From Larimichthys crocea (Eukaryota; Chordata; Actinopteri; Sciaenidae): a stretch of DNA of 64,000 nt. Positions within the stretch are counted from its first letter, which is position 1. Each line of letters starts with the position of its first letter. Below, piece by piece: positions 1 through 11,160 of the stretch. The notes under the pieces were generated by a model. The model saw only the letters and a program-made list of their open reading frames with translations. It ran no database searches and was not told the DNA's origin. The DNA is taken from contig NC_040012.1 in NCBI RefSeq assembly GCF_000972845.2, positions 10,161,927-10,225,926 of the forward strand, in the 5' to 3' direction. The translations under genes and the position numbers were made by a program.

Positions 1-1550
1 AAACTTTTAATATCCTCTCCTCGTGTCACGTCTCCACAGCAGGTGAAGACTTCCTTCCACCACTGCGTCACTTTTTCTGTGGAGTTAAAAAATGTTCAAC
101 TCCACGTTCAAACCTTACACAATGCCTTGCAAGGCTATTTGGCCGCATCCATCAGAAAATAATTACAAACTTAGTGTTTAATAACCTTGAAGACTCACTC
201 CACCCACGCTACATTCATGTAACATTCTGCCACTATAAAAGAAAAACCAACAATTTGGGCGATAAATAGAGGGATCATGTAACCTGGTTCAACCCCAGAC
301 AAGGGCCCCTGCTGCAGGTCAACACACATCTTCTACATATTACACATAATGTGCAATAATAGGATAATATGTGAAATTATCATAGACCTCCATAGATTCA
401 CGTCTACAGACAACTCACCAAGAACCTGAGTTAGGAACAACTTGGGTTACAGGTAACTTCCATTGTGATAATTTAATGTTTGTACTCTGAATGCCCCATC
501 TTGTCTTTTCTTACCTATCACCTGAGTGTTTGATGAAAAAAATGAGGTACGTGTGTGAGGCTAATTTATTCATTAAAATACACAAGTTCCATCTCATAGT
601 ACAATGATGTGCCTGAGACACGCAGCACAAAGACATAACCTCTATCACTCTCATATCACACCTTTTTTCTCTCTCCTGCTGCGGGCTTAATTTTCCCCCT
701 CTCTTGTTCTCACCTCCTCTTCACGTCAGGTAAGACACACACAGGAACAAAGGCTGCATGTCCCTCAGACCTACAGCACGATACAGTCAGATGACTCATC
801 CTTCCCCATTTCCCATCAGGACCAATATGGGATGCCATCTGCCTCGCCCTAATAATGATACAGCCTTCTCCAATTTCCCTTTCACTTTGAGATATTGCTC
901 AGCCGGTGTACAAATGAAGAATGAGTTATCCTCCAGTCTCTCTGGAATATTTCCTCTCTTAGTGTACGGGCTAAGACAGAAATATGACAAGTTAATAATG
1001 ATATCATGGTTCTTTTCCTGACATCGAAACATTAAGACTGAGCCGAGAGTAAATCAGAGGATCACCACCTCACTGAACTTCGCCGCAGCTTTATGGAGTT
1101 TATTGGGCTCTTGCAACTCATTGTTTTGGTTTAACGGCCCTCAGATTTACCATATGGCTGAGCGAGAGCCGCTCTCATCAGCCTGGTCTCCAGCAGCACA
1201 CATCTGTTTTCATGAAACGAGCTCAGATAAATCAAGTCTTTGCTCTCTCGAATTAAACGACAAATTAGCAACCTCTGCTGAAGAAGGTTCACATTGGTAT
1301 ATTTTATTATCATATACACTGTTTAATGTATTCTTTGACAGCCAGAGACAACTCCAAACTTTGTGAGGTTATAATGTGACAATTTTACATGCCATTAAGA
1401 GAGTATTACGTCATCAGAGGTGGCAAGAGTTACTCTTTGCTTAGAGAAAAGTACAGATCCAGAAGACTCATCCAGATCCATTCCAGGCCAAGTGGGCTAG
1501 TGGTCATAGAGCTTTTATTTTGAAATTCCTGTCATACAGGGCTTATCTAA
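1..1550. other. Non-coding sequence, no feature recognised
   Basis: This is AT-rich sequence with no supported exon, RNA gene or assignable repeat. Short open frames around 758-1366 overlap on opposite strands and have no recognisable domain. About 1415-1455 (GGTGGCAAGAGTTACTC...AAAAGTACAG) is faintly like the teleost repeat seen at 27055 and 30350. Confidence 0.6.
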
Positions 1551-1731
1551 TACTTTCAATACTGATGGAGGATACAAGCGACCACTCACAAATTTGGACT
1601 AATCCTAGATTTTGTTGAAATTATGAAGAGTTTCCATCTGTGGAGTTCTTTGTGGTAAACGTAGCAAAAGATATCGAAAAGGAGAATGACAGAGAGATGA
1701 AAAAAAAAAGAGTGCTGCCGAAACATTACGA
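1551..1731 (+). repeat. Direct repeat, copy 1 (apparent empty-site copy)
   Basis: These 181 bp start TACTTTCAATACTG and end AAACATTACGA, directly at the N gap. They align without gaps to 1878-2058 with six substitutions. The sequence upstream (ATCTAA) runs straight into the copy with no transposon, as expected of an unoccupied insertion site. Confidence 0.95.
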
Positions 1732-1741
1732 NNNNNNNNNN
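1732..1741. other. Assembly gap (10 N)
   Basis: There are ten consecutive unknown bases. The round number and the position at the end of a duplicated block suggest a nominal scaffold gap rather than a measured one. The missing sequence may be the left part of a transposon. Confidence 0.98.
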
Positions 1742-1879
1742 GACACAGTACACAATGCACATACATACTGTACAGTACGCTGTAAAAAAAAAAAAAAAAC
1801 ATGCAAAACTACACTAAAAAAATCTGCGAAACAGCGAGACCGCGAAAAGTGAACTGCGTTATAGCGAGGGACGACTGTA
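1742..1879. mobile_element. Right end of a Tigger/pogo-like DNA transposon (truncated by the gap)
   Basis: Read inward on the minus strand from 1877, the element begins CAGTCGTCCCTCGCTATAAC and continues through the CGCGGTCTCGCTGTTTCGC-type terminal repeat familiar from Tigger/pogo elements of the Tc1/mariner superfamily. It is followed outside by TA (1878-1879), the target dinucleotide of that superfamily. The left terminal repeat and any transposase are absent, lost in the gap or never present. The inner part has a 16-A run and a TACTGTACAGTA palindrome. The assignment comes from the terminal sequence only. Confidence 0.75.
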
Positions 1880-2058
1880 CTTTCAATACTGAAGGAGGAT
1901 ACAAGCGACCACTCACAAATTTGGACTAATCCTAGTTTTTGTTGAAATTATGAAGAGTTTACATCTGTGGAGTTCTTTGTGGTAAACGTAGCAAAGGATA
2001 TCGAAAAGGAGAATGACAGAGAGATGAAAAAGAAATGAGTGCTGCCGAAACATTACGA
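1878..2058 (+). repeat. Direct repeat, copy 2 (right flank of the transposon)
   Basis: These are the same 181 bp as 1551-1731, starting at the TA next to the transposon end and continuing past the repeat into GCTACAAAGAG. Six substitutions and no indels separate the copies (about 3 percent). Confidence 0.95.
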
Positions 2059-2114
2059 GCTACAAAGAGAAAAATGTTCAAGTGTAAGATGCAGATAAAT
2101 CTGCCAAACAGATA

Positions 2115-2135
2115 GTATACTGTAGTACAGTATAC
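2115..2135. repeat. 21-bp near-perfect palindrome
   Basis: GTATACTGTA and TACAGTATAC are perfect inverted arms of 10 bp around a single G. It lies in AT-rich sequence 56 bp beyond the second direct-repeat copy. No function can be assigned. Confidence 0.8.
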
Positions 2136-2935
2136 GCCTGTATACCATGGAGGTTGGTTGTTACTGTCTCCGAATATATGATTTTTATTGATGAGCTGAA
2201 TATTTTATTTCCTATTTTTAATTAATAATGCTCATTTTTATTGGACTGCATTGTCGGTTTTGACTTTAATATCAAAAAAACATCTGAGCCTGCATGTATG
2301 TTTGAGCATGTGTAGCTGTCTTAGCATTCTATCTTCTTGCTGCTGGAAAGGTGAGACCAGAACAGTCAACAGCAATGGCTGCAAAACCAAAACAACAAAC
2401 TGAAAGATGCTAAACTGCTCCGTAGAGCTGTTTCTCATTAGATCCCAATATGACATTTGTAATCAGTTGTTTTATTCATTGATTAGGCTCGTGACATGGG
2501 GGGAGACCACATTCCTCGAGCCTTTGAAGCAAGACTACATTTCTCAGAATACCTCGGGGCTTCTCTCCACATGTGTCTCAAACTTCTGTTGTGATTTTCA
2601 CATAATGAAAACCTACCCAGTGAGACGAAACCCTGTGAAGCAGGAAGCTCTTCATTCTTGTCAGTCAGAGGACCCAATATTAGGAATTTAGTCTCGCTCC
2701 AAGACTTGAGCTTTGGAGGTCTTTGGTTGTCATCCGGTGGGATTCTGTCCCATGAAAAACGACTTTTACTGTTTTCATAGAGGACGCTGACCCAACAGAG
2801 AGAAATCACATCGCATTACGAGTTACTGTGAAGAAACGCACAACAAAAACAGATGATTTACTGACACAGTGGCGGTGAATAAAAATTATATCATCTCATA
2901 AAGATAAGGCCAAATGTATTATCCAGTTTACTCCA
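2136..2935. other. Non-coding sequence, no feature recognised
   Basis: Open frames at 2407-2691 (plus) and 2483-2809 (minus) are shadows of each other, with no domain, signal peptide or splice context that I could support. Confidence 0.6.
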
Positions 2936-3231
2936 CCTTGTTACTTTCCCTTCTCTCTTTGTCGTCTTGCTTCCTTCTGTCCTTCCTTTGTTTTTTCCTT
3001 CACTCCTTTTAGTCTTTTAGTCTTTATTTCCTTCTTTGCTTCCTCCTTCCTTGTTTCAGTCATCACCATCTCATTATTTCCTTCCGTTCTTACTTCTTTA
3101 TTTCCTTATTTGCCTGTTTCTTTCTTTTTTTCTTCTTCCTCTCTTTCCAGCCTTTCTTTAGTCTACCATCTGTGCTTCTTTCTGTCATTCCTTCTTTTCT
3201 TCTTCCTTTCCTTCTCCGCCTTTCCTAAATT
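2936..3231 (+). repeat. Polypyrimidine tract, degenerate TTCC/TTCTT simple sequence
   Basis: About 300 bp of the plus strand are mostly C and T, with repeated CTTCCTT, TTTCCTT and CTTCTTTC words and only scattered purines. It looks like a decayed tetranucleotide microsatellite. Mirror-like segments could in principle form triplex DNA. Confidence 0.85.
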
Positions 3232-4515
3232 TGGACCAACGCCGTTGTTCTGGGTCAAAAGCTAAAACGTTTCACGCCGCACGATCTTTAATGATGGCGA
3301 TGCTTCATTGGGTAATTAGATTTTGCTCTGCGCTTCATTAGTCAGCTGGCACTTATTTGCATTTCTTGTTTTTACTTGCAGTCATTACCAGCATTGTCTC
3401 TTGCTGCATTTTTCATTTTTGATCACAAAAAGAGTAAAGCTGTTTGACATACCCCGCTGCTCCCAAGCTAAAGTTTGACAGCCAACCTATGACATATTTC
3501 ACAAACAATTAAGTTTTCTTCTTCTTCTTTTTTTTTTTTTTACTCGAAGATATTGCAAGTTGCAGCACTTTTAGACAATCGAATTAAGCTTACATCGGCT
3601 GTTTTTGCCTTCAGGAGGGTGTAAGGACAAGAATGAGGATCTAATCAAAGCTGATAGCTGTCCAAGGAGGATTTATTAATTAGTATGTTGGTGTGAAAGG
3701 ACTGAAGCATGGAGAGCCTGGGAGTTGTCAAGGGTTTTTTGGTAACATGGCTGCGGCGTAATGTGGTATGAATACCAATCAACTCTAATAATAAATAATC
3801 ATAGCAGCCGTCAGCAGCTTCTTCATATATATCCTCCTACTCATTGTCCTTTCTTTCTCTATTTACTTCTTCTTTTTTATATCTAATTATTAGAAAGCTA
3901 CTTGTCACCACTGGATTTCAATCGCGTCATGGGTGGAGAAACATAAATCGGACTTTTAAAACAAATGTGCAGAGGATGTACTCTGAAGAGATAGGCAGCG
4001 TGATCTATTGGGACATTAAAGCTGCTCCATATTATTCATAGCCATGTAGAGCTGGGGTCAACAACAAGGCTGCTGTGGGAATGAGAGGTCTAAAAGCACA
4101 GTATCATTCTAGATACATTTTACAGCCTTCAGCTTAATCTCTTCCAAGTGAATTACCTGCCATATGTTAACTTGATGTCTACAGAAGGCCAAGATGGGCA
4201 CACACTTGATGTGGATGTGTATCCCTAGCTGGAGGACACTGCTGAAGATTTCTCATGATATGGAGCGTGCACACTGGATGATTGAGTTACATACACAAAA
4301 CACAGTAGCATCAGCTGGAAAAGTCTGATCCGGTTCAAAGTTGTTTACCAGAAGCTAACTGTACTTAAATGGCTTCAGATCCACTGCTCGCAATTGTTTC
4401 GGTACCAAAAATGTAGCTACTTTTTCTTAATGTTCTTGTGTGCATATTAAATCTTAGACAATGTGACACCAACACTGCCTGAACAAAACACGACATAAAC
4501 GTGACCAAAATAATA
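3232..4515. other. Non-coding sequence, no feature recognised
   Basis: Nothing assignable was seen except a T-rich run (3525-3541) and a 65-codon frame at 3844-4041 without recognisable content. Confidence 0.6.
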
Positions 4516-4950
4516 ATTTAAATAAGTCTATATCCATGTTAGCAGCACTATGAGACTGCACAATCAACATCAGCATGCTACATAAATACAGTTACACAGT
4601 GCAATATTTGTTGATTAACAGGCAGTGTTTACCATGTTTAGCATGATAGCATGTCAGCATTTTATAACAGTAAACAAGAGGTACAGCTGAGATGGGTGGG
4701 AATGTCATTAGTCATGAACCAAAGTGTTACACAAAATATTTTTGGACACGATGATGGTGCTGAAGGAAATGAGCTCACCAAAGCTATTACCATTTATCCT
4801 GAGGGGGATGTAAATGTCTGAAACAAATTTCATGGCAATCCATTTGAGTAATTGTCGAAACGTTTCAATAAAAAACATCATGAGATAGGAGACGCCAGGG
4901 GATCCCCAAAGTCATTAGGATTCATCTTCTTGGAAACTACGTCACTACAG
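4516..4950. repeat. Common teleost interspersed repeat (copy A)
   Basis: The region holds the AACATCAGCATGCTACATAA / ATAGCATGTCAGCATTTTA part and the TTTCATGGCAATCCATTTGA ... GGGGATCCCCAAAGTCATTA part of a repeat that recurs throughout percomorph genomes. Related, more decayed sequence lies at 10950-11160 and 50960-51150. No terminal repeats or coding potential were recognised, so its class is left open. Confidence 0.7.
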
Positions 4951-5139
4951 AACTTACGTCAGTCCATCTGATAGCTGTTATTTCAGTCTGGACCAATTGT
5001 CTAAAATAAATGCCATCCTTATAACTATGACAATAGTGTTGCTAAAAAAAATAAGTAAACAAGATCTAACAATTTAATCAGGTAGTTAGTGGCAATTAAA
5101 AGTCCTCTGTGGCTCCACGATCTTGCCTAGAATAAACAC

Positions 5140-5275
5140 TCAGATCTCCCCACCAGTCAGTCAGAACTGAAGAAGTTGGTTGGATGAGAGGTGAAACGTC
5201 TTCAAGGATCTAAAAGGATCGACAACAAAGTGCAGTTGTCCCAGATTTAACCTTCTTTGAAGAAACATGACCTGC
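5140..5275. repeat. Teleost interspersed repeat fragment
   Basis: GAACTGAAGAAGTTGGTTGG ... GAGAGGTGAAACGTCTTCAA followed by CAGTTGTCCCAGATTTAACC is a phrase I recognise from many fish genomic sequences. The parent element is uncertain. No intact frame was seen. Confidence 0.55.
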
Positions 5276-6640
5276 ATTACTGAACCTTCACAGACTTCTG
5301 TGGCACAAAATTCTTTGATTCGTTCAACCCACCTCTACTCCTAACCATCGTATAAGCTACGATGTCATTGCTGCAGAGATCACAGGTACTTTGGGGTATA
5401 TTCAAAGTAAATTATACCCTTTTAACTAATGTCTCACTGTGAGCTTTTACAGAAAAACATCAAGATGGTGTTTATTTGTGTTTTGGGTTTGCTGTCAGAT
5501 GGCAAGGATAATCTATTTTGATGGGCTTGGTACTGAATAACAGTCTTTGGCTCATAACCGGATGGATGCATGTTGTTTTGTCATCCAATAAAGTAATATA
5601 CCCGCGGTGTGCCCTTGCCATAGCTAAGCGCAGAGCTGAGATAGGAGACAGAGTGGAGATAAGGAGTTTTCAGTCTGAGCACTGCGAGGATAGAGCCCCA
5701 TGGGGCACGTAAGCCCAAAATGTGGCCAGTCAGCTTACTGCACAGCAGGAATGGTGTGTGCTTGTGGTTGGATGTGTATGTGTTTGTGTTTTAAGGGTAA
5801 TGGTGCAGTGAAAATAAGAAGATGGGTTCCATCATCACAGAGTAATAGTAACAGCGAACCATAAACCACAACAGCAAAACTAAAAAAAAAAACAGGAAAC
5901 TGCTCCTGTTAATAAGCTTTGCAATTAAACTTAAGATGCTACTTGTAGGAGTTTGTCATAAATAATGCTGTGAAGGATGTAGTGACACACTTGGGATAAA
6001 AGCTTCATCACACTACTGTAGAGGAGAAGAAAAAAAGAAATAAAGAAAATAAATGAATAAAGAAGAAACAATATATTTTGCTACTGAGACAACAGAAAAC
6101 CCATTCACAAAAACACACAGATAGTTAGGACTTCTTTAAAAGCAGAAAGATTTCATAACATCTGGTTGAAAAATTGGCTAACGTGAAAATCTGGATTACC
6201 AAAAAAAACAATTGCCATATGGCCAATTAAAAAAAAACAATTAACTCCTAAACAACAGAAGAAAAATCGGTGTTGTGTGCATCCCTACACAGAAATCTAT
6301 CAACTTTTCAAAAATGCAAAACAAACAGTATTAGTGAGAGCCCAAAAACAGTCCCTAGGTTTTTTGATAATAATTACTATCAAATATTGGGAATATACAA
6401 CTGCCATTTACTGGAAAGCAGAGACAGACAGGAGACACCATAAGTGATACGACCATTGTAGCTACCAAGATGTTCCACAACTGCAAGTCTTAAATGCCTT
6501 GTGAAACTGCAACCAAGGTCCCATTTACACTGCTATTAACTTGCATAAATGTTAGGAAAGCTGACATCCGTCACGAATAACTCCTCTCGTCCCCTGCATG
6601 AGACTCCCACCATGTAAGAAGACCTAATGACTTCCTCCAG
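5276..6640. other. Non-coding sequence, no feature recognised
   Basis: This is AT-rich with several A-runs (near 5883, 6200 and 6230). The 64-codon frame at 5518-5712 has no recognisable domain. Confidence 0.6.
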
Positions 6641-6689
6641 CATGACATTTTTCTATATATTTCTCATTTATGAGTAATTTCTCATCTAC

Positions 6690-6766
6690 CTTGTGTATAC
6701 GAGCTGCTGTGACAAGTGAAATTCCCCGCTGTGGGATCTTCAAACTCTATCTTATCTTATCTAAGC
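6690..6766 (+). repeat. LINE 3-prime tail with short TCTTA repeat
   Basis: GTGAAATTCCCCGCTGTGGG followed by a degenerate AATAAAG region and ATCTTATCTTATCT is the usual 3-prime end of several fish LINE families (Rex/RTE or L2 type). No reverse transcriptase sequence was seen upstream, so this is a 5-prime-truncated remnant. Confidence 0.6.
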
Positions 6767-8546
6767 CTTTACATTTGCATATACGTGTCTTCATTTTCCT
6801 GCCCCGACTGTGATCATATAATAATAAACTCAATTTACATATTGGCTGTCAACAAACGTGGTGCATTCCAGGTCAACGAAACAACGTCATGGAGAAAAGG
6901 ACTTTTAGCTTCTGCCACGCAGCTTGAGCTATCATGAAGTCAAGCGACCCCTTAATGACAGAGTTATGTGCTGAGTGCTTTCAAGTTAAGAAATGATTTG
7001 CAGGTGAAAGCACCACCAATAAACCATACAAACAATTGTTCCAACAATAAAACAAAGAGCGGAAGAGAAAGTGTGTGAGTGAGCCGGATATTGCTGGCGG
7101 TGTTAAAAAAAAACTTTCATTAAGCTGTTTAACTCATAATGCGTTCCCCATGAGCCTCTTTATTTTTACACCTGACATTATGCTTGGGACTTACGCTTGA
7201 CGTAATATGAAGTCTCTATTGGTGCAGCTTGAGAGTCTGAACACAGCGATACCAACACACATCTTCACTATGTCTCCGGTGATATTAACATATTTCTTTT
7301 TATGCCATTTTCTGAGCAGAAAACTCACAGAGATTATTTTCAGATACACGTTTTAAACTTGCAACAGCAGTGCAATCATGGTATGTACAATATCGCATGA
7401 CAACATGTCTCCCACAGGGACAACACAGTATGTAATGTAATCAACATTAATTAATTAACAGCATACAGTATATGTCATCCATGCATCACTCTCAAACCTA
7501 CATTATTTTCTCTCAGCAGCAGAAATATTTATAAGCAGTACTAATTGTATCATAATCTTCTCACTCTCTCTCTCTCTGTATATATACCCATAAAGAAATT
7601 CACTTGCATTCAGCTCCCTTTGAAGAAGCTTAATGCACTTACAGTAATAAGTATGCAGACTTGCACTTCTCACGTCAAAACACTCTAAACTTTAAACTTT
7701 AAACTCCACTTTAAATCCAACAACACTTGCTAAGCAGTCCGTCAAGTTTCCACTTTTTAGCATGTTCGGAGAAATCTGACGTCTTTCTTTTGCACCTTAC
7801 ATAATCAGCTCGTATCATCTACCAGTTTAGAGAGCAGTGATTTAGTCATGTAGATCATGGAAATAAGCTTTTATGATTGGCGGATGATCAAACAATTTAA
7901 GATGAAAGAGAGAGAGAGAGAGCAGATTACTGACTTCTAATGCTGTAAAATGTAAATAACCGACTAGCTGTTACTTTAATCGGTAGGTTCGCGAGAACAT
8001 TTAGTTGCACTGATCAGAGGACCACATTTTCTCAAAGATGTCGCACAGGAAGTCAGATGTTCAAACCTGGAAGACATTTCTAAGGCTAAAAGCCCTCTCA
8101 CCCCTGACAGCAACTCAAAACTAGCAAACGGGACTAAGACATACTCAACCGAGAGCTGACAGGGTACAGGTGCAGGGTTTGAAAGGAGAGTTTGCTCTAG
8201 GACGACAGTGTCTCTGACAAGAGAACTGACGACCTGACATAGACTGCTGTTTTAAATGTGTTGAAGAAGATACGCCGTTCAATAAATTGTCAAGCCGATG
8301 TCTTAATGTCATGTGATTACATCAGATGATCCAGTATCGTATCCTGCTTTCATGGTACTACACATTATGAGGCAGATCATTCATATGTACTGGTAGCTGT
8401 TGTCACATGTGATTATTATTCAGGAGCTTATATCATTAAGGCCACACAGGCGGAGCAGTCCATCTGCACTGCTGCTCTGAAATATTACAATCAGAAATGT
8501 TCAGCTCACAGCTTCACATTTGGTTAGCTGAAATATTTTTCTGAGG

Positions 8547-8548
<2 letters not shown>
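6767..8548. other. Non-coding sequence with minor simple repeats
   Basis: It holds a CT run near 7563-7578, a GA run at 7907-7922 and an ACTTTAAACTTTAAACT motif near 7687. Nothing else was identified. Confidence 0.6.

Positions 8549-8578
<30 letters not shown>
8549..8578. repeat. (AT)15 microsatellite
   Basis: An uninterrupted AT dinucleotide run lies in AT-rich sequence. Confidence 0.98.
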
Positions 8579-8581
<3 letters not shown>

Positions 8582-8859
8582 GATTATTTTCTTTAAATTA
8601 AACTCCAGAGGCCAGAAGTGTAAATGCTGCATGATGTTAGTGTGTGTGTGCATCGTGATAGCTGCGGGTGATGTAGTAAGGTCAAAATGTAATAAGGTGA
8701 GAGACGTAACTGTACAACGTGATTGTTATTTTCGCACCCGACACAGAATTCTGTAAAATGCCAATTATTGGCACAAACTAAATTTTAAAGCAACATTACA
8801 TAGAAATTGACAGTCCCAAGCTCGGCGTCTGTCGTCTCACCTACGACTTAAAGTCAGTC

Positions 8860-9225
8860 GCAGATTTATTCTTGTCCAGAGACTTCTTGCTTAGTTAAAA
8901 TGATGTTCCCTCTTTTTCTTTTCATAGCTTCTTCCACCAACGTCTCCTTCAGTTTTTTTTGCCTCATTATGTCCACACAGGCTGCTTGCCTAGCTCCTGT
9001 TCTGGCACAACACTGGCTCTGTTTCCCATCAACATTCGCCCATGCCTGAAAACCTCCTTTCCCTGGTGGTCCAAAACGTCTGTGGTACAAACACTAACAC
9101 CTACCTGTGCACTGAGCTCACAGTCGGGCAGCCTAGCTAACAACCTGAGCTAACGAGAGCTAACAGCGGCTATAGTCTGCAGCAGTTTACGTTGGAAAGC
9201 TGAGTCAGAGCAGCCGGAGGAAATG
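8860..9225 (-). repeat. Candidate interspersed repeat or transposon remnant
   Basis: The block is less AT-rich than its surroundings. It contains a minus-strand 74-codon frame (8866-9090) rich in Lys and Arg (EEAMKRKRGNIILTKQEVS) and then GAGCTAACGAGAGCTAACAG-type sequence, a style frequent in fish repeats. No domain was recognised. Host conserved sequence is the alternative. Confidence 0.35.
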
Positions 9226-9990
9226 GGAAACTCACACACACACACATACATACACACTCTATGCAACATAATTACATAGGAACAAAATGCTCGTCAGGTT
9301 CATTCGGTCTATTCAGAGGCTTGATTACAAAGTCTATAATGACAGATTGATAATTGATGCCTAAAATGCAACAGAGACAAAATATAACGTTCTGACAGAA
9401 ATGACTAATAGGAGCTATACAGCGCAATAATAAACACTATTATATCAACCAGCGCCTTTTCTGATTGTTTGGAAACTAAATACGGTTATGAAAGACATGC
9501 TAATGTGATGGAACATTGACCAATTTAAGCTATTTTACAGAAAAAAACATATGAGGTCTGTTCTATCTGCTTAAGATAAAAAGATACATATAGAAAAATA
9601 CCAAATATGCACTCGTTTGGTCAATGCTGTGTCGAAGGACAAGAAAAAAAAACATGAAACAAGAAACAGATATATTTAATTCAAGTTAACACCTTTCTGC
9701 CACCGTCTCAACAAAAAGTAATTATTGCGGGGCGTTATATTGTGCAGGTGTTCGTGTCATTGCATCCACTCTCCTGTTGTTGATGTAATGAGGCAGAGGA
9801 GAGTCATCTAACATGTTGGCAGCAGCGTAGGTTGGTGTGCGAGCTTCACCTTCACTCATGGAAAGATAATCAACCCACTGGAGTGTTTAATCTCAAATAT
9901 GCCCGCTGAACTATAAACCACTTGATACAACCGCTCCATAACGCACAAAGGCATGGACGTATTTTCAGTCCTTGACAGGAGAGCACATCT
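9226..9990. other. Non-coding sequence, no feature recognised
   Basis: A short CACACA tract (9234-9246) is present. The rest is AT-rich sequence without assignable content. Confidence 0.6.
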
Positions 9991-10330
9991 CCTCTGTCTT
10001 GGACTGATATGCTGACAGTCCAAAGAGAGTGCCCGCCTCTGATTCGATCCACACAGGGCTTCTGTACTGTAATGTTCTGTATTTCAACTACGACTCCTCG
10101 TCAGATGATAGAATTGTTTTCGGCTGGCGGTTACATCTGGCCGCTGAAACGCTCCTGGAGGATTGTTCACTCAAGTGCCTCGGCTGGAGTCTGAACTCTA
10201 GCTGTCAGCACCAGTTTACCGATCCAGTGGTGGAGGCTGTGTGGTGGAAGAAAATGTTATCCATGCGGGGAAGGAAAGAAAGCTTAACTCAAGGTCTGAG
10301 GCAAAGTAGGAGGGTAAGACAGAGCGGATA
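9991..10330. other. CpG-bearing segment with overlapping short frames, unassigned
   Basis: Composition is more balanced and CpG more frequent than in the flanks. Overlapping plus-strand frames of 61 and 100 codons (10009-10194, 10029-10331) cover it. Neither shows a known domain, and I could not place convincing splice sites. It could be a repeat, a conserved regulatory element or an undetected exon. Confidence 0.3.
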
Positions 10331-10949
10331 AAGGCAAGTAGGGAAAGAGAAATGAGCATTCAGAGACCACACAGATGTAACTTCAAGACTCCATAATCCT
10401 CTGAAATTGTAAATCGTTTTTATTTTTTGTCTTACATTTCCTAATTTACATTTAAAGAAGTAGACAGGGAATACGCGTGCAATGAGTCTTTGCATTGAGA
10501 TAAATGCAGACGTCGACGGGTTAAAGCAGCAAAAAAACTTCAGACTGTGAGAAAATAAGTGAGTGAGGTGCTCCAACAAATACGAGAAGGTCCCCAAAGA
10601 GGTGTACGGTACTTTATCTCCGTAATTTTCTGAAAAGGTATTAGGAAGTGATTTATAATTGGTTAGAATACAAGAAGCTATTAGGACAAACTGGGGAAAA
10701 AATAGCTCTTTTGACACAAGAACAGCTAATGAATCCAAATGAACCCACTAACAAGAATGGGAAGTACATTATTATACATTATTACAAGTACATTGTTATA
10801 CGTTATTAGTTAAAGTTGTAAATCTCTTGCCCAACAATTGGAAACACATCAAAAACAAATCATTTGAAACATTCTACTAAATTTCATTAAAATCTGCGAC
10901 CATACTTTTGGGACATCTTCCCACACAATCCTACATAATAATACAATGA
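10331..10949. other. Non-coding sequence
   Basis: A 149-codon minus-strand frame (10289-10738) crosses this stretch. Its translation is a mix of Phe, Leu and Ser typical of AT-rich non-coding DNA and has no recognisable motif, so it is not called as a gene. Confidence 0.55.
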
Positions 10950-11160
10950 GTAATAATGTGTTCAGCTCCACAAGGCTGTACTTTGGTACAGTTGTGCTTT
11001 GAGCAAACTTTGCTAATGTAACATGCACAACGTCGAAACGAACGAACTAACGAACGTCGAGACATTTCACTAAAAACCACAAAGTCTACCTGAGGAATGA
11101 GGAAAAGTTGGGGCATCACCCAAATCAAGAGGATACACCCTCTGTGGACCATGAATGTAT
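10950..11160. repeat. Common teleost interspersed repeat (copy B)
   Basis: CAGCTCCACAAGGCTGTACT ... CAGTTGTGCTTTGAGC and, further on, CATCACCCAAATCAAGAGGA ... TGTGGACCATGAATGT match the two ends of the repeat described at 4516-4950. The copy is rearranged and diverged. Confidence 0.6.

Noticed and set aside
7440..7580. Short direct repeats and CT runs examined as a CRISPR-like or regularly spaced array
   Set aside because: No regular repeat-spacer structure here or elsewhere. The genome is animal, and the only regular array is the minisatellite at 33060-33530.
10289..10738. 149-codon minus-strand frame
   Set aside because: Random-looking Phe/Leu/Ser composition, no motif, no splice or promoter context.
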